From Klebsiella michiganensis (GTDB lineage: Bacteria; Pseudomonadota; Gammaproteobacteria; Enterobacterales; Enterobacteriaceae), in assembly GCA_000963575.1 (NCBI GenBank), contig CP011077.1, positions 1,550,001 to 1,614,000 on the forward strand: a stretch of 64,000 nt of DNA, read 5' to 3'. The stretch's first letter is position 1; every line of letters begins with the position of its first letter. Under the pieces are notes generated by a model that saw only the letters and a list, made by a program, of their open reading frames with translations, made no database searches and was not told the DNA's origin. Positions 44,791 through 52,322 of this stretch are shown here, piece after piece. Both the position numbers and the translations under genes were made by a program.

Positions 44791-45432
44791 TTATCCCTCT
44801 GTTTGGCTCAGCACCGGTGCCGCGAGCGTTGGTGAAATTTTCACTTTGCGGCCATACGTCGTCACCTGACTTTCAGTTTTATGGCCAGAGAAAAGTGGCT
44901 TGCCCCTGCTGCTCCCTTCGTAGTCTGAAATGGCCTTCGCTTTGATATCGTGAAACGTTCCTGGAACGGAGCGACCCAACTTTATCGCTGCAGCTTTCTT
45001 TGCCTTATTCCACCAGGTGTTGAACGTTTTCTTATGCATGGCTCCGCCTGATGGCCCACGAATCAGAAAGCCAGCCGCAGACCTTCCGGACAACTTCTCA
45101 ATAGCCAGGTCAAGCGCCGCCCGGAGGCGAGGGGGCCATTGCTTGATCTGCTTTTTACCCGTTTTATTTTGCTCAATAAAAATCCCTTCATGCCTGATGT
45201 CTGCGAGCCGCAGATCCAGTACGTCGCCTTCGCGCGCGACGCAAAGATATGAAATCTCCATGGCCACCTGGATCGCCGGGGCGGCGCATTCGTACACAGC
45301 CAGGTAATCTTCGTCGGGGATATAAACGTCCCGGTCGATGAGCGTGAATTTTCGGATGGCGGGGATAGTGACACACCCTGCCGGTTGAGGAGATAAAGCC
45401 TCGGTCGCTACAGGGCGGCATTTTATATCCCC
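44791..45432 (-). pseudogene. Truncated tyrosine recombinase (phage-type integrase remnant)
   Basis: The open frame from 45432 to 44791 encodes only the catalytic domain: YLCVAREGDVLDLRL has the first Arg, GTFHDIKAKAISDYEG the His-x-x-Lys variant, and SGHKTESQVTTYGRKVK the last His and the Tyr nucleophile. The N-terminal arm- and core-binding domains are missing, and there is no plausible Met start; a GTG lies at 45297. The full family length is about 330-400 residues. The 3' end faces serT, as expected for an element inserted in that tRNA gene. It is unlikely to be active. Confidence 0.85.
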
Positions 45433-45519
45433 TCACTGGAGAGGGCTCACCGTGGCTGAGGGGAAATAGGCGACCTATTAAAAAAGCAATTGCTTGTAGT
45501 AGTGATTGAAATCGACAGG

Positions 45520-46041
45520 CTAATCATAACCCTGCCAGGAGGTTTCGGCGTAGGTTACGACCATCCCCAAAGAATTACTTCGTTTTTCAATGTAGATTAT
45601 GTTGCCATATTTGTAATTGCCATAGGGGTAACAAATTCTAATATTGGTATCCAGGTCGGGATCGTCAACATAAGCGCCAGAGCAATTTTTAGAGCTGCCG
45701 GAAGTATACTTGTATGGGGCTGAATAAGATGAATATGTGCCAGGTAAAATGTATGTAATTGTCACAACCGGAAAAAATGAGAGCATTAACAGCAAGATGC
45801 TCATGCCACCAAAAATTTTCATATAAACATTAAGCCCGCCACTTTTCACCATCCCTTTGCTCACCAGAAACACAGTGATAAAGAACGAGACAGTCACAGA
45901 GGCAATAATGGCGTAACGATATGCGAGTGAGTTCAGAAACGTAGCTCTGCAGATGGATACATGCCACCAGACAAGAAGAAAAATGACAGTAAGGCATAAA
46001 ACCGTGACAGACATCAGATAGGGGTATGAATATTTTTTCAT
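45520..46041 (-). CDS. Hypothetical membrane protein with three membrane segments
   Basis: I do not recognise this 173-residue protein. Hydrophobic stretches lie at about residues 10-28, 42-62 and 76-97. A polar C-terminal part of about 75 residues rich in Tyr, Ser and Gly follows (IYIEKRSNSLGMVV), with two cysteines 18 residues apart that could form a disulfide if it lies in the periplasm. The DNA is more AT-rich than the core genes, in keeping with the island context. AAGG directly adjoins the ATG, so the ribosome site is poor. Real gene likely, function unknown. Confidence 0.6.
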   Translation of the reverse strand: MKKYSYPYLMSVTVLCLTVIFLLVWWHVSICRATFLNSLAYRYAIIASVTVSFFITVFLVSKGMVKSGGLNVYMKIFGGMSILLLMLSFFPVVTITYILPGTYSSYSAPYKYTSGSSKNCSGAYVDDPDLDTNIRICYPYGNYKYGNIIYIEKRSNSLGMVVTYAETSWQGYD

Positions 46042-46525
46042 CCTTGAAGTTCCGCGGCAGTTATTCCATTCAGAATTTGCAACTTACCACCTGTTGTAAT
46101 TTCTGGAAATGGGTATTTCTAAATTGCAGAAATGTGTGTTTTTTTGAAGACACTCAAGTTCCTGCCGTTCTGGAGCACGGTCTGATGATGCGGGGCTGTT
46201 GGCAAACAATGCCAGCAAACGATCAATGGCATGCAGACCCGCCAGCGCGATGTTGCGGCGCGGGACTCGAAATACTGGCCGATGCAAATCAGCACTATTG
46301 AAGAGCTGCTCGCCGCCGTTTTTGCTGGTGATAAGCGGCTGCGCCTCAACGTCACCTGCCAGCCAGTGCTTACCATCCCCAGCGAGCCCGGCATGAATGA
46401 TGCCACCGGTCCTGGAACGACAGACTCCGCTGAGGGATTATTTCATTCTCAGACAGCGACTCGGAACAGTGACCGGCCAGGTTAACTGCCTGCAGGACTA
46501 CATCAGGCAGCAGTGTCTTAAATAG
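46042..46525. other. Gene-poor stretch with possible decayed reading frame
   Basis: No convincing gene is present. A + strand frame at 46231-46485 encodes MQISTIEELLAAVFAGDKRL followed by RLNVTCQPVLTIPS, which reads like protein but has no ribosome site, lacks a defined start and is unrecognised; it may be a phage-derived fragment. Other frames here are antisense to it. Confidence 0.45.
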
Positions 46526-46804
46526 CTACTTGAAATATTTATCTAAAGGATCGTAATGCTTATATCTGCTATAGAAAAACAGCCAGTAGAAAAATCCAAG
46601 TACGGCCCCCAGCGCGGCTAATTTCAGATAGAGAATTTTTCGAAAACTGAGCAGGCCGGCAAATGAGTACGATCCTTTCCATATGTCAACGATACCACCA
46701 GCTATGAGTAAGTCTGCGAAAAGAGCCATTGTAGGAAGGGCTATGGCATATGCAGCCATAAGACAGATAAGCGTTGCAATTCTGACCTTGGTATTTATGT
46801 GCAT
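46526..46804 (-). CDS. Small hypothetical inner-membrane protein
   Basis: A 92-residue protein with two or three hydrophobic segments (about 8-38 and 58-78: AALGAVLGFFYWLFFYSRYK) and a charged C-terminal tail KHYDPLDKYFK. GGAGG stands 5 bases before the ATG, which supports translation. No family recognised. It may be an island cargo gene. Confidence 0.6.
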   Translation of the reverse strand: MHINTKVRIATLICLMAAYAIALPTMALFADLLIAGGIVDIWKGSYSFAGLLSFRKILYLKLAALGAVLGFFYWLFFYSRYKHYDPLDKYFK

Positions 46805-46851
46805 TTACGCCTCCTTGCGAACAATGCCTGAGAATAACACAAACGATTAAT

Positions 46852-46875
46852 AGCCAGACCTCGGTCGGGCTTTTT
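46852..46875 (+). terminator. Weak terminator-like hairpin
   Basis: A short GACC/GGTC stem (46857-46860 with 46863-46866, two-base loop), extended imperfectly by CC/GG, is followed by CTTTTT on the + strand. No gene clearly requires it; it could end a decayed + strand transcript. Confidence 0.35.
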
Positions 46876-46926
46876 ATTCCCGCAGCAAACCAAATGCGTG
46901 TCGCAGCGCATATTAATCCCGGGTCT

Positions 46927-47013
46927 TTCAGAAAGCTGAGCCTGAGAGCTGCCGTATATGGTGGCGACCATCTCGGGGCAGCTTTTCTGTGCGAACAGGC
47001 TCAGCTTTCTGAA
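46927..47013. repeat. Long nested inverted repeat overlapping the RamA-like gene end
   Basis: The outer arms are a perfect 18-bp inverted repeat (46927-46944 and 46996-47013). Inside are AGCTGCC/GGCAGCT (46947-46953 with 46977-46983) and ATGGT/ACCAT (46958-46962 with 46967-46971). The right arm covers the last codons and the stop of the RamA-like gene. The fold would span 87 bases. It could end or stabilise the mRNA. It does not resemble ERIC or REP as I know them. Confidence 0.8.
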
Positions 47014-47339
47014 CCTTTAGCCTTCCTGTAGTTTCCGGGAGACATCTTAAAGCTGCGGGTAAAAAGCCGGTTAAAGCTCTGCTGTGAATCAAAGCCATAC
47101 TTCGCTGAAATGTCTACGATCCGCTCCCTGGTGTTTTTGAGATCCTGTGCCGCCAGCTGCAATTTCCTGATTCTGATGTACCGGCCTATGCTTTCGCCTT
47201 TGTAATATAAAAAAATTCTCTGGAAGTGCCATTTGGAGTAGCCAGAATAACGGGCAACATCTTCTATTCTTAATCTGTGGTGAATGTTTTTGTCAATCCA
47301 TCCGGTGATGGTGTCGATCACTTTTTCTGAAATCTTCAT
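47001..47339 (-). CDS. AraC-family regulator, RamA/SoxS/Rob-like
   Basis: Stand-alone AraC-type DNA-binding protein of 112 residues with two helix-turn-helix units: RIEDVARYSGYSKWHFQRIF (about 27-46) and IVDISAKYGFDSQQSFNRLF (about 76-95). YKGESIGRYIRIRKL between them and the KMSPGNYRK end match RamA, MarA and SoxS. RamA of Klebsiella (113 residues) is the closest I recall. It lacks a ligand domain, so control is probably by expression level; no ramR-type repressor gene is adjacent. The ATG at 47339 follows GAGA; the earlier TTG is not used. Confidence 0.88.
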   Translation of the reverse strand: MKISEKVIDTITGWIDKNIHHRLRIEDVARYSGYSKWHFQRIFLYYKGESIGRYIRIRKLQLAAQDLKNTRERIVDISAKYGFDSQQSFNRLFTRSFKMSPGNYRKAKGSES

Positions 47340-47380
47340 GTTGTTATCTCTCAATGTTGATAAGTTTTTTTACGCGGTCA

Positions 47381-47647
47381 TCACCTCAGGAGTGATTTAA
47401 TAAAGTGGCGAAGATAGTAAGGTGAAATATAATTATTGATGTTTTTTGTTTTCGCTAAGTCACAATGTGTCATGTTGTTTTTATACGCGAATGGTTTCTT
47501 ATAATACTTTGAGTGTACGCATTTAATACATGTTTCATTGCCGGTGTGAAAATTACTATTTCCATAAAAGCACGTTCTAAAATCGTGGGCTCCCGTCGAA
47601 GGGAAAAATGCCACGAAGATGAAAATCATCGTCAGAGCGATCTTCAT
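47381..47647 (-). CDS. Small secreted hypothetical protein with four cysteines
   Basis: The 88-residue product starts with a signal peptide (KIALTMIFIFVAFFPSTGA) and the mature part contains four cysteines (RTCFYGN, ETCIKCV, THCDL), enough for two disulfides. It is basic. No family recognised. An upstream extension to 47719 lacks a signal-peptide-like start and overlaps mipA. The ribosome site is weak. It lies 42 bases beyond the RamA-like start, and codon use looks foreign (AT-rich). Confidence 0.5.
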   Translation of the reverse strand: MKIALTMIFIFVAFFPSTGAHDFRTCFYGNSNFHTGNETCIKCVHSKYYKKPFAYKNNMTHCDLAKTKNINNYISPYYLRHFIKSLLR

Positions 47648-47696
47648 AACGGTGCTTCGGTTAGCTGGTTTAATGAATAAATAATGGCAAAAGAGA

Positions 47697-48485
47697 TCAG
47701 AAGGTATAATTGATGGCAAGCATGCCGGTCGTGCCGTCTTTTCTCATGACGATGGGGCTGTTGGATGCCTTCTTATTAAGCCAGGCGTAACCCAGGCTAA
47801 TCAAGCCTCCCCAGTGCTCGCTAAACTGATGGGTCAGCGTCAGGCTGGTGTCCGTGCCGTAAAACCCACCGGCGCTGCTGTAGCGCGAGAAACCTGAACG
47901 GCTGTGCTGCTGCTCATTAACCCCATACCAGGTATTCATGTAACGAGCATCGCCGAACAACGCGCTGGCCTGAAATGTCAGCGTATTATCCTCATCCATT
48001 ACAGGAATGTAATTAATCGAGGTGGAATAAGATACGCCCTGGCCATCGTTTAACGGTAGCGTGGTTTTTCCTTCAAAAACTAGCCAGGGAACTGCCGCCC
48101 AGCCCAGGGCAATACCTGAGTTGACCGTGGAGGAAATGTCACCCATGCCTTTAAGTTTATTTGAACCTTTTCGCCAGCCTGAATTTTTATCTGTGCGGCC
48201 AGAATCATAACCCAGCGTTGGCTCTAAATATAATCCATTATCGCTTTGAAGATGAATGCCAAGTCCATTCATGGAATCAAAGAAGATATTACCCGTCTGA
48301 ATATGTATCAGTGGAATAATAGCAGTGCTTTGTTCGTTAGCCCCGCTGTATCGCGGCGAGGATATAGCTCCAAGACCAAAGGTTGTCATGGTTTCATCAG
48401 AATTAAATTCACTTGCATACGCGGATGAAATACCGGAAATTAGCAGCGGCGCGATTATGTATTTTATGCTTTTCTTCGTTAACAT
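47697..48485 (-). CDS. MipA/OmpV family outer-membrane protein
   Basis: Outer-membrane beta-barrel protein of 262 residues. A signal peptide ends near AYA (MLTKKSIKYIIAPLLISGIS...), followed by FGLGAISSPRYSGANEQST, a MipA/OmpV hallmark, and a terminal aromatic residue (LAINYTF) typical of BAM substrates. The ATG at 48485 has GAGA 8-9 bases upstream; the Met codons at 48497 and 48530 do not. It is divergent from the two-component system, which may control it. In E. coli MipA links MltA and PBP1B, but other members have different roles. Confidence 0.85.
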   Translation of the reverse strand: MLTKKSIKYIIAPLLISGISSAYASEFNSDETMTTFGLGAISSPRYSGANEQSTAIIPLIHIQTGNIFFDSMNGLGIHLQSDNGLYLEPTLGYDSGRTDKNSGWRKGSNKLKGMGDISSTVNSGIALGWAAVPWLVFEGKTTLPLNDGQGVSYSTSINYIPVMDEDNTLTFQASALFGDARYMNTWYGVNEQQHSRSGFSRYSSAGGFYGTDTSLTLTHQFSEHWGGLISLGYAWLNKKASNSPIVMRKDGTTGMLAINYTF

Positions 48486-48610
48486 AATGATTCTCATCGT
48501 CAGGTGTTTATATTTTTGTGCATACTTCACTCAGTAAGTAAAAGGATTATGCTGGTGGCTTATCAATGAACAACCAGGGATTTGTGAAGAAACTGTCAAG
48601 GTAACATTAA

Positions 48611-49309
48611 ATGAAAAATAAACGGGTCCTGGTGATCGAAGACGACGCCGATGCGGCAAATGTGTTAGAGGCCTATCTAAAGCGCGAAGGCTATAGCGTT
48701 TCGGTGGCAGGTGATGGCCTGGCAGGCATGAACACGGTGCTAACCTGGAGGCCCGATCTTATTTTGCTGGATGTCATGCTCCCCGGGATGAACGGCACGG
48801 AAATTCTTGCTGCCGTCAGGCGGAAGGGCAATACCCCGGTAATTATGATCACCGCGATGGGCGAACCCTATGACAAGATCGGCGCTTTACGGTATGGCGC
48901 CGATGACTATGTGGTTAAGCCCTATAATCCCGGTGAAGTTATGGCCCGGGTGCAGGCCGTGCTCAGACGCACTCAGGCTAACCAACTCCCCGAAGAGGAT
49001 GTTTTACGCTGGGGCCCACTGGAAGTTGATGTTACCAATATGGTGGCACAGGTGTTGCCCGAGGGGGCTTCCCCGTTACGTCTGGATTTAACGCTTACCG
49101 AGTTCTCTATTTTGAAAACGCTAATGCGTGCCTCCACGAGGCCGCTAAGCCGCCAGTTTCTGCTTGAAAAGTGTCTCCCGGAAAGCGACGCCCTGGAGCG
49201 AGTGGTGGACACGCATGTCTACAACTTAAGGAAAAAGCTTGAGGCGGCGGGAATTGATAATCTGATTCTGAACGTGCGCGGCATCGGGTACAGGTTCTGC
49301 AAACCATGA
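48611..49309 (+). CDS. OmpR-family response regulator, AdeR/SmeR-like
   Basis: Two-component regulator of 232 residues. The receiver domain has the acidic pair EDD (10-12), the phospho-acceptor Asp at about residue 54 (ILLDVMLPGMNG), Thr in MITAMG and the Lys in VVKPYNP. The C-terminal winged helix reads LTLTEFSILKTL, ESDALERVVDTHVYNLRKKL and LNVRGIGYRF. These stretches closely resemble AdeR of Acinetobacter as I recall it. AAGG precedes the ATG. The kinase gene overlaps by 4 bases. Confidence 0.93.
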   Translation: MKNKRVLVIEDDADAANVLEAYLKREGYSVSVAGDGLAGMNTVLTWRPDLILLDVMLPGMNGTEILAAVRRKGNTPVIMITAMGEPYDKIGALRYGADDYVVKPYNPGEVMARVQAVLRRTQANQLPEEDVLRWGPLEVDVTNMVAQVLPEGASPLRLDLTLTEFSILKTLMRASTRPLSRQFLLEKCLPESDALERVVDTHVYNLRKKLEAAGIDNLILNVRGIGYRFCKP

Positions 49310-50493
49310 AAAACAAAAAAAGCAAATCGCTCCTGCTGTGGATATCGATTCGTATCATCGTGGTTGCCGTTAGCGTACTGTTTTTCATTGTGCTGGCGAT
49401 GTGGAGTATCTACGCGGTTCAGTATTACTGGGTTGTGCATCATATGTCGCCTGCTGCTTACCAGGAGTTCCTGACGCTGCGGGCGGATCCTGATTTAGAC
49501 ATTGTCCGTTTTCATCAAATTGTGGATGCCCGCTGGGGAATCGAATACAGCACACCCTCCATCAGCTCGCTTAACTGGGGCTGGCTGTTCATCTTTATTT
49601 CAATGGCGACCCCGTTTGTTATCGTCAGCTGTTTACGGGCCACACGCCCGCTTGCCGCGCAGTTTCGCAGCCTGACGGACGTCGCAGAGATTGTTGCCCA
49701 AGGGGATTTTAATCAGCAGGCGAAAAGGGTGGATGAATGCCCGGCTGAGGTGACTCGCTTTGCCAGCAACTTCAATAAAATGATTAGCCAACTGGCGTTG
49801 TACGAACGTGAACTTAAGGCCGCGCATGTGGCCGCCGCACACGAACTGCGCTCTCCGCTCACCGCGGCTATGGGGCGGCTGCAGGGCATGATCGATAATG
49901 TGTTTCCGGCCGATGAGAAACAGTTAAACATGGTGATGACGCAGCTGAAAAACCTCAGTCACCTCACCGATGATTTGCATCTCCTTTCCCTGGCGAGCGC
50001 GGGGCAGCTCTCGCTCCATCGCAGCGTATTCGCGCTTTCTGAGGTCCTGAACGAGAGGATCGTATGGCTAAAACCCCAGCTGGAAGCGGCCGGTATGTCC
50101 ATTACGGTTGAAGCGGAAGATGAGTTCTATTACTCGGGGGATGAAGCCCGTCTGGGACAGGTCTTCACCATTATCATTGAGAATATGCTTCGCTATTGCA
50201 GCAGGGGCGATCGCATGTCCATTTGTTTTCGCCATCTTGAGCAGAGCATTGAAATCCAGTTTCTTGATACCGGGCCTGGCGTCGCCGGGGATTATCTGCC
50301 GCATATTTTTGAGCGTTTTACGCGCGGCGAGCGTTCGCGGGCAAGAGATTCAGGCGGCAGCGGGCTGGGGCTATCTATCGCCAGAGAAATCTGTCACGCG
50401 CATCAAGGGGATATCCGCGCCAGCTTGCCTGCCGCAGGCGGGTTGCTGATGACGATAAACCTGCCCGTGCCGCTGAGCGAAGATGAAACCTGA
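49306..50493 (+). CDS. Sensor histidine kinase, AdeS/SmeS-like
   Basis: Membrane sensor of 395 residues. It has TM1 at about 12-38, a short periplasmic loop (about 50 residues), TM2 at about 91-110 and a HAMP segment. The H-box HVAAAHELRSPLTAA puts the phospho-acceptor at His179. The ATPase domain has ENMLRY (N-box), DTGPGVAGDY (G1) and GGSGLGLSIA (G2). The small sensor loop suggests signals from the membrane or a partner protein. Coupled by ATGA overlap to the regulator. Confidence 0.93.
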   Translation: MKNKKSKSLLLWISIRIIVVAVSVLFFIVLAMWSIYAVQYYWVVHHMSPAAYQEFLTLRADPDLDIVRFHQIVDARWGIEYSTPSISSLNWGWLFIFISMATPFVIVSCLRATRPLAAQFRSLTDVAEIVAQGDFNQQAKRVDECPAEVTRFASNFNKMISQLALYERELKAAHVAAAHELRSPLTAAMGRLQGMIDNVFPADEKQLNMVMTQLKNLSHLTDDLHLLSLASAGQLSLHRSVFALSEVLNERIVWLKPQLEAAGMSITVEAEDEFYYSGDEARLGQVFTIIIENMLRYCSRGDRMSICFRHLEQSIEIQFLDTGPGVAGDYLPHIFERFTRGERSRARDSGGSGLGLSIAREICHAHQGDIRASLPAAGGLLMTINLPVPLSEDET

Positions 50494-50494
50494 A

Positions 50495-51277
50495 TTACTC
50501 GTACCACGCCGGAGCCAGGGTAAACTGCGGCCAGGCGTCGGGATCGTGGCCGGGAATCAGCCTTGCCCCGTTGCGCTCGGTCAGGTGCCTCAATTTTGCT
50601 ACCGAACGTGCGGCGTCGCTGGCAGACGTCATCAAGCCTGGAAGCGCCCGGTCATAAAAATGATCCAGCGTATAGGCAGCATCAATCGCCAGCGTGAAGG
50701 CCTGGCCGCTGGCGAGCGTCACCAGGAACGACTGATGCCCCGGCGAATGCCCCGGGGTTGAGATGCAGCGCAGCGTCCCGTCGCCATACACATCAAAACC
50801 GTCCTCATCCAGTAACTGCCAGTTCAGGTTTGGGCGGGCAAAATCCTTGCGGCAATAGGCGCCTGCAGTGAACCAGTCCGGCTGAAATGCATAATCGTAT
50901 TCCTGCCGTTGCACGATATGCAGGGCGTTTGGGAAGCGCCCAATCGCGCCCGTGTGGTCAGCGTGCAGGTGAGAAAGTAATACATAACGAATCTCTTCGG
51001 GCTGAATGCCCAGCGCGCCTAGCTGAGCCACACATCCCTGTTCTTCGGTCATCAACGGCTGGTAATGTTCGACCGCATCTCCCCAATAGGCTCGAGGATC
51101 GGCCAGGCCTTCCGAAGCCAGCCCGCCGTCAATAATGGTGTGGCCTTTTGGGTGAGTCAGAAGAAACCAGGGGACGGGGATTTCATAGTGGCTCCCTTCA
51201 CCCTGATTCATCCTGATATCGTGATACTTACAGCGCTGAGTGCCGGACTGGAAAAGATAAAGTCTGATCTCTGTCAT
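50495..51277 (-). CDS. Metallo-beta-lactamase-fold lactonase, AttM/BlcC-like
   Basis: Predicted gamma-butyrolactone or N-acyl-homoserine lactonase, 260 residues. The metal motif is SHLHADHTGAIGRF, with further His/Asp ligands in STPGHSPGHQSF, IDAAYTLDHF and PGHDPDAWPQF. The chain TEIRLYLFQSGTQRCKYHDI through YEIPVPWFLLTHPKGH matches Agrobacterium AttM (BlcC) as I recall it over the full length. AGGAG stands before the ATG at 51277. It is divergent from a LysR gene. Action on quorum signals is known for the family; the substrate here is inferred. Confidence 0.88.
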   Translation of the reverse strand: MTEIRLYLFQSGTQRCKYHDIRMNQGEGSHYEIPVPWFLLTHPKGHTIIDGGLASEGLADPRAYWGDAVEHYQPLMTEEQGCVAQLGALGIQPEEIRYVLLSHLHADHTGAIGRFPNALHIVQRQEYDYAFQPDWFTAGAYCRKDFARPNLNWQLLDEDGFDVYGDGTLRCISTPGHSPGHQSFLVTLASGQAFTLAIDAAYTLDHFYDRALPGLMTSASDAARSVAKLRHLTERNGARLIPGHDPDAWPQFTLAPAWYE

Positions 51278-51300
51278 GATGATTCTCCTGATTAATAATC

Positions 51301-51315
51301 GCGCTTGATAAGCGC
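51301..51315. promoter_or_regulatory. Palindrome in the lactonase-LysR intergenic region
   Basis: GCGCTTGATAAGCGC is a perfect 6-bp inverted repeat with a three-base centre, in the 136-base gap between the divergent lactonase and LysR genes. It may be an operator, but no factor is assigned. Confidence 0.35.
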
Positions 51316-51413
51316 TGTAAATAACATCAGGCCTCAGTGTTACCAAAATCACGCTGGGGCAGTAGGTGCCTGCCACTGCTTTCATCTATCGGAAAAACCA
51401 ATATACTCAGGTC

Positions 51414-52322
51414 ATGGATCTTCTGGCGGCAATGCGAATTTATGTGCGGGTGGTGGAGCGGGGCAGTATGTCCGCCGCCGCGCGCGATATCGGCATCGGA
51501 CAGCCGGCGGTGAGTGAGAGGATAGAGCGGCTGGAGGCTCACCTTGGCACCCGTCTGCTGCGGCGAAACACGCGCCGAATGTCCCTGACCGACAGCGGCG
51601 CTTTATTCTATGAGCGCAGTAAAGTCGCGATTTCAGCGGCAGATCTTGCCCTGGCGGTTGTGGATGAGCGGGTGGCGTTAAAAGGGCTGATTCGTATCGC
51701 GGCGCCCTATGGCGCGGGGGAAGAAGTCCTGATGCCTGCCTTGTTAAAGCTGAGAGCAAAACACCCCGAGCTAAATATCGAGCTGGTCCTGAATGACCGT
51801 GTCGTCGATCCGGTTACGGAGGGCGTCGACATTTCTTTCAGACTTGGCGACCCCGGTGAGGGCGATTTTGTGGCGCATCCGCTGGGTGATGTGCGGCGGG
51901 TGCTGGTTGCTTCGCCAGATTATCTGGTGCGAAACGGTACGCCAGCCTCTCCGGATGAGCTGATCCATCACGCCTTTGCGCGAGTTTCCGGCCTGTTTAA
52001 CGACAGTCGTCTGCCGCTTATTTCGCAAAATAACCAAGTTGTTAGCGCCCGTCTAAACGTGGTGTTCAGCGCCAATCACTGGCGGCCGCTCTACACGATG
52101 CTGAGGGCGGGGGAAGCGATTGGCGTGCTGCAGTATCCGGTATGCCAACAAGCGATGAAAAATGGCCTGCTTGTCGCGCTGCTGCCGGGCTATATCGTGC
52201 CGTCTTTTAGCGCCTATTTGCTTTATCCGCCAATAAATAAAGCCTCCCGCGAGGTCAGCGCCTGCGTTGCTTTCCTGAAAGAGACGCTCGCGGCAAATTT
52301 GCAGGATTTTTATGAAAAGTAA
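51414..52322 (+). CDS. LysR-family transcriptional regulator
   Basis: A 302-residue regulator. Its N-terminal winged helix DLLAAMRIYVRVVERGSMSA and IGIGQPAVSERIERLEAHLG is followed by a LysR effector domain (about 90-300: LKGLIRIAAPYGAGEEVLMP). This is of the type close to DhcR/PA-type regulators that control adjacent divergent genes. The ATG at 51414 sets the helix-turn-helix at the normal distance. Likely controls the divergent lactonase. Confidence 0.9.
   Translation: MDLLAAMRIYVRVVERGSMSAAARDIGIGQPAVSERIERLEAHLGTRLLRRNTRRMSLTDSGALFYERSKVAISAADLALAVVDERVALKGLIRIAAPYGAGEEVLMPALLKLRAKHPELNIELVLNDRVVDPVTEGVDISFRLGDPGEGDFVAHPLGDVRRVLVASPDYLVRNGTPASPDELIHHAFARVSGLFNDSRLPLISQNNQVVSARLNVVFSANHWRPLYTMLRAGEAIGVLQYPVCQQAMKNGLLVALLPGYIVPSFSAYLLYPPINKASREVSACVAFLKETLAANLQDFYEK

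Noticed and set aside
46231..46485. 84-residue frame with IEELLAAVFAGDKRL
   Set aside because: It reads somewhat like a protein, but there is no ribosome site, the upstream end is a stop-ridden frame and no family is recognised. Kept only as a possible fragment within the gene-poor stretch.
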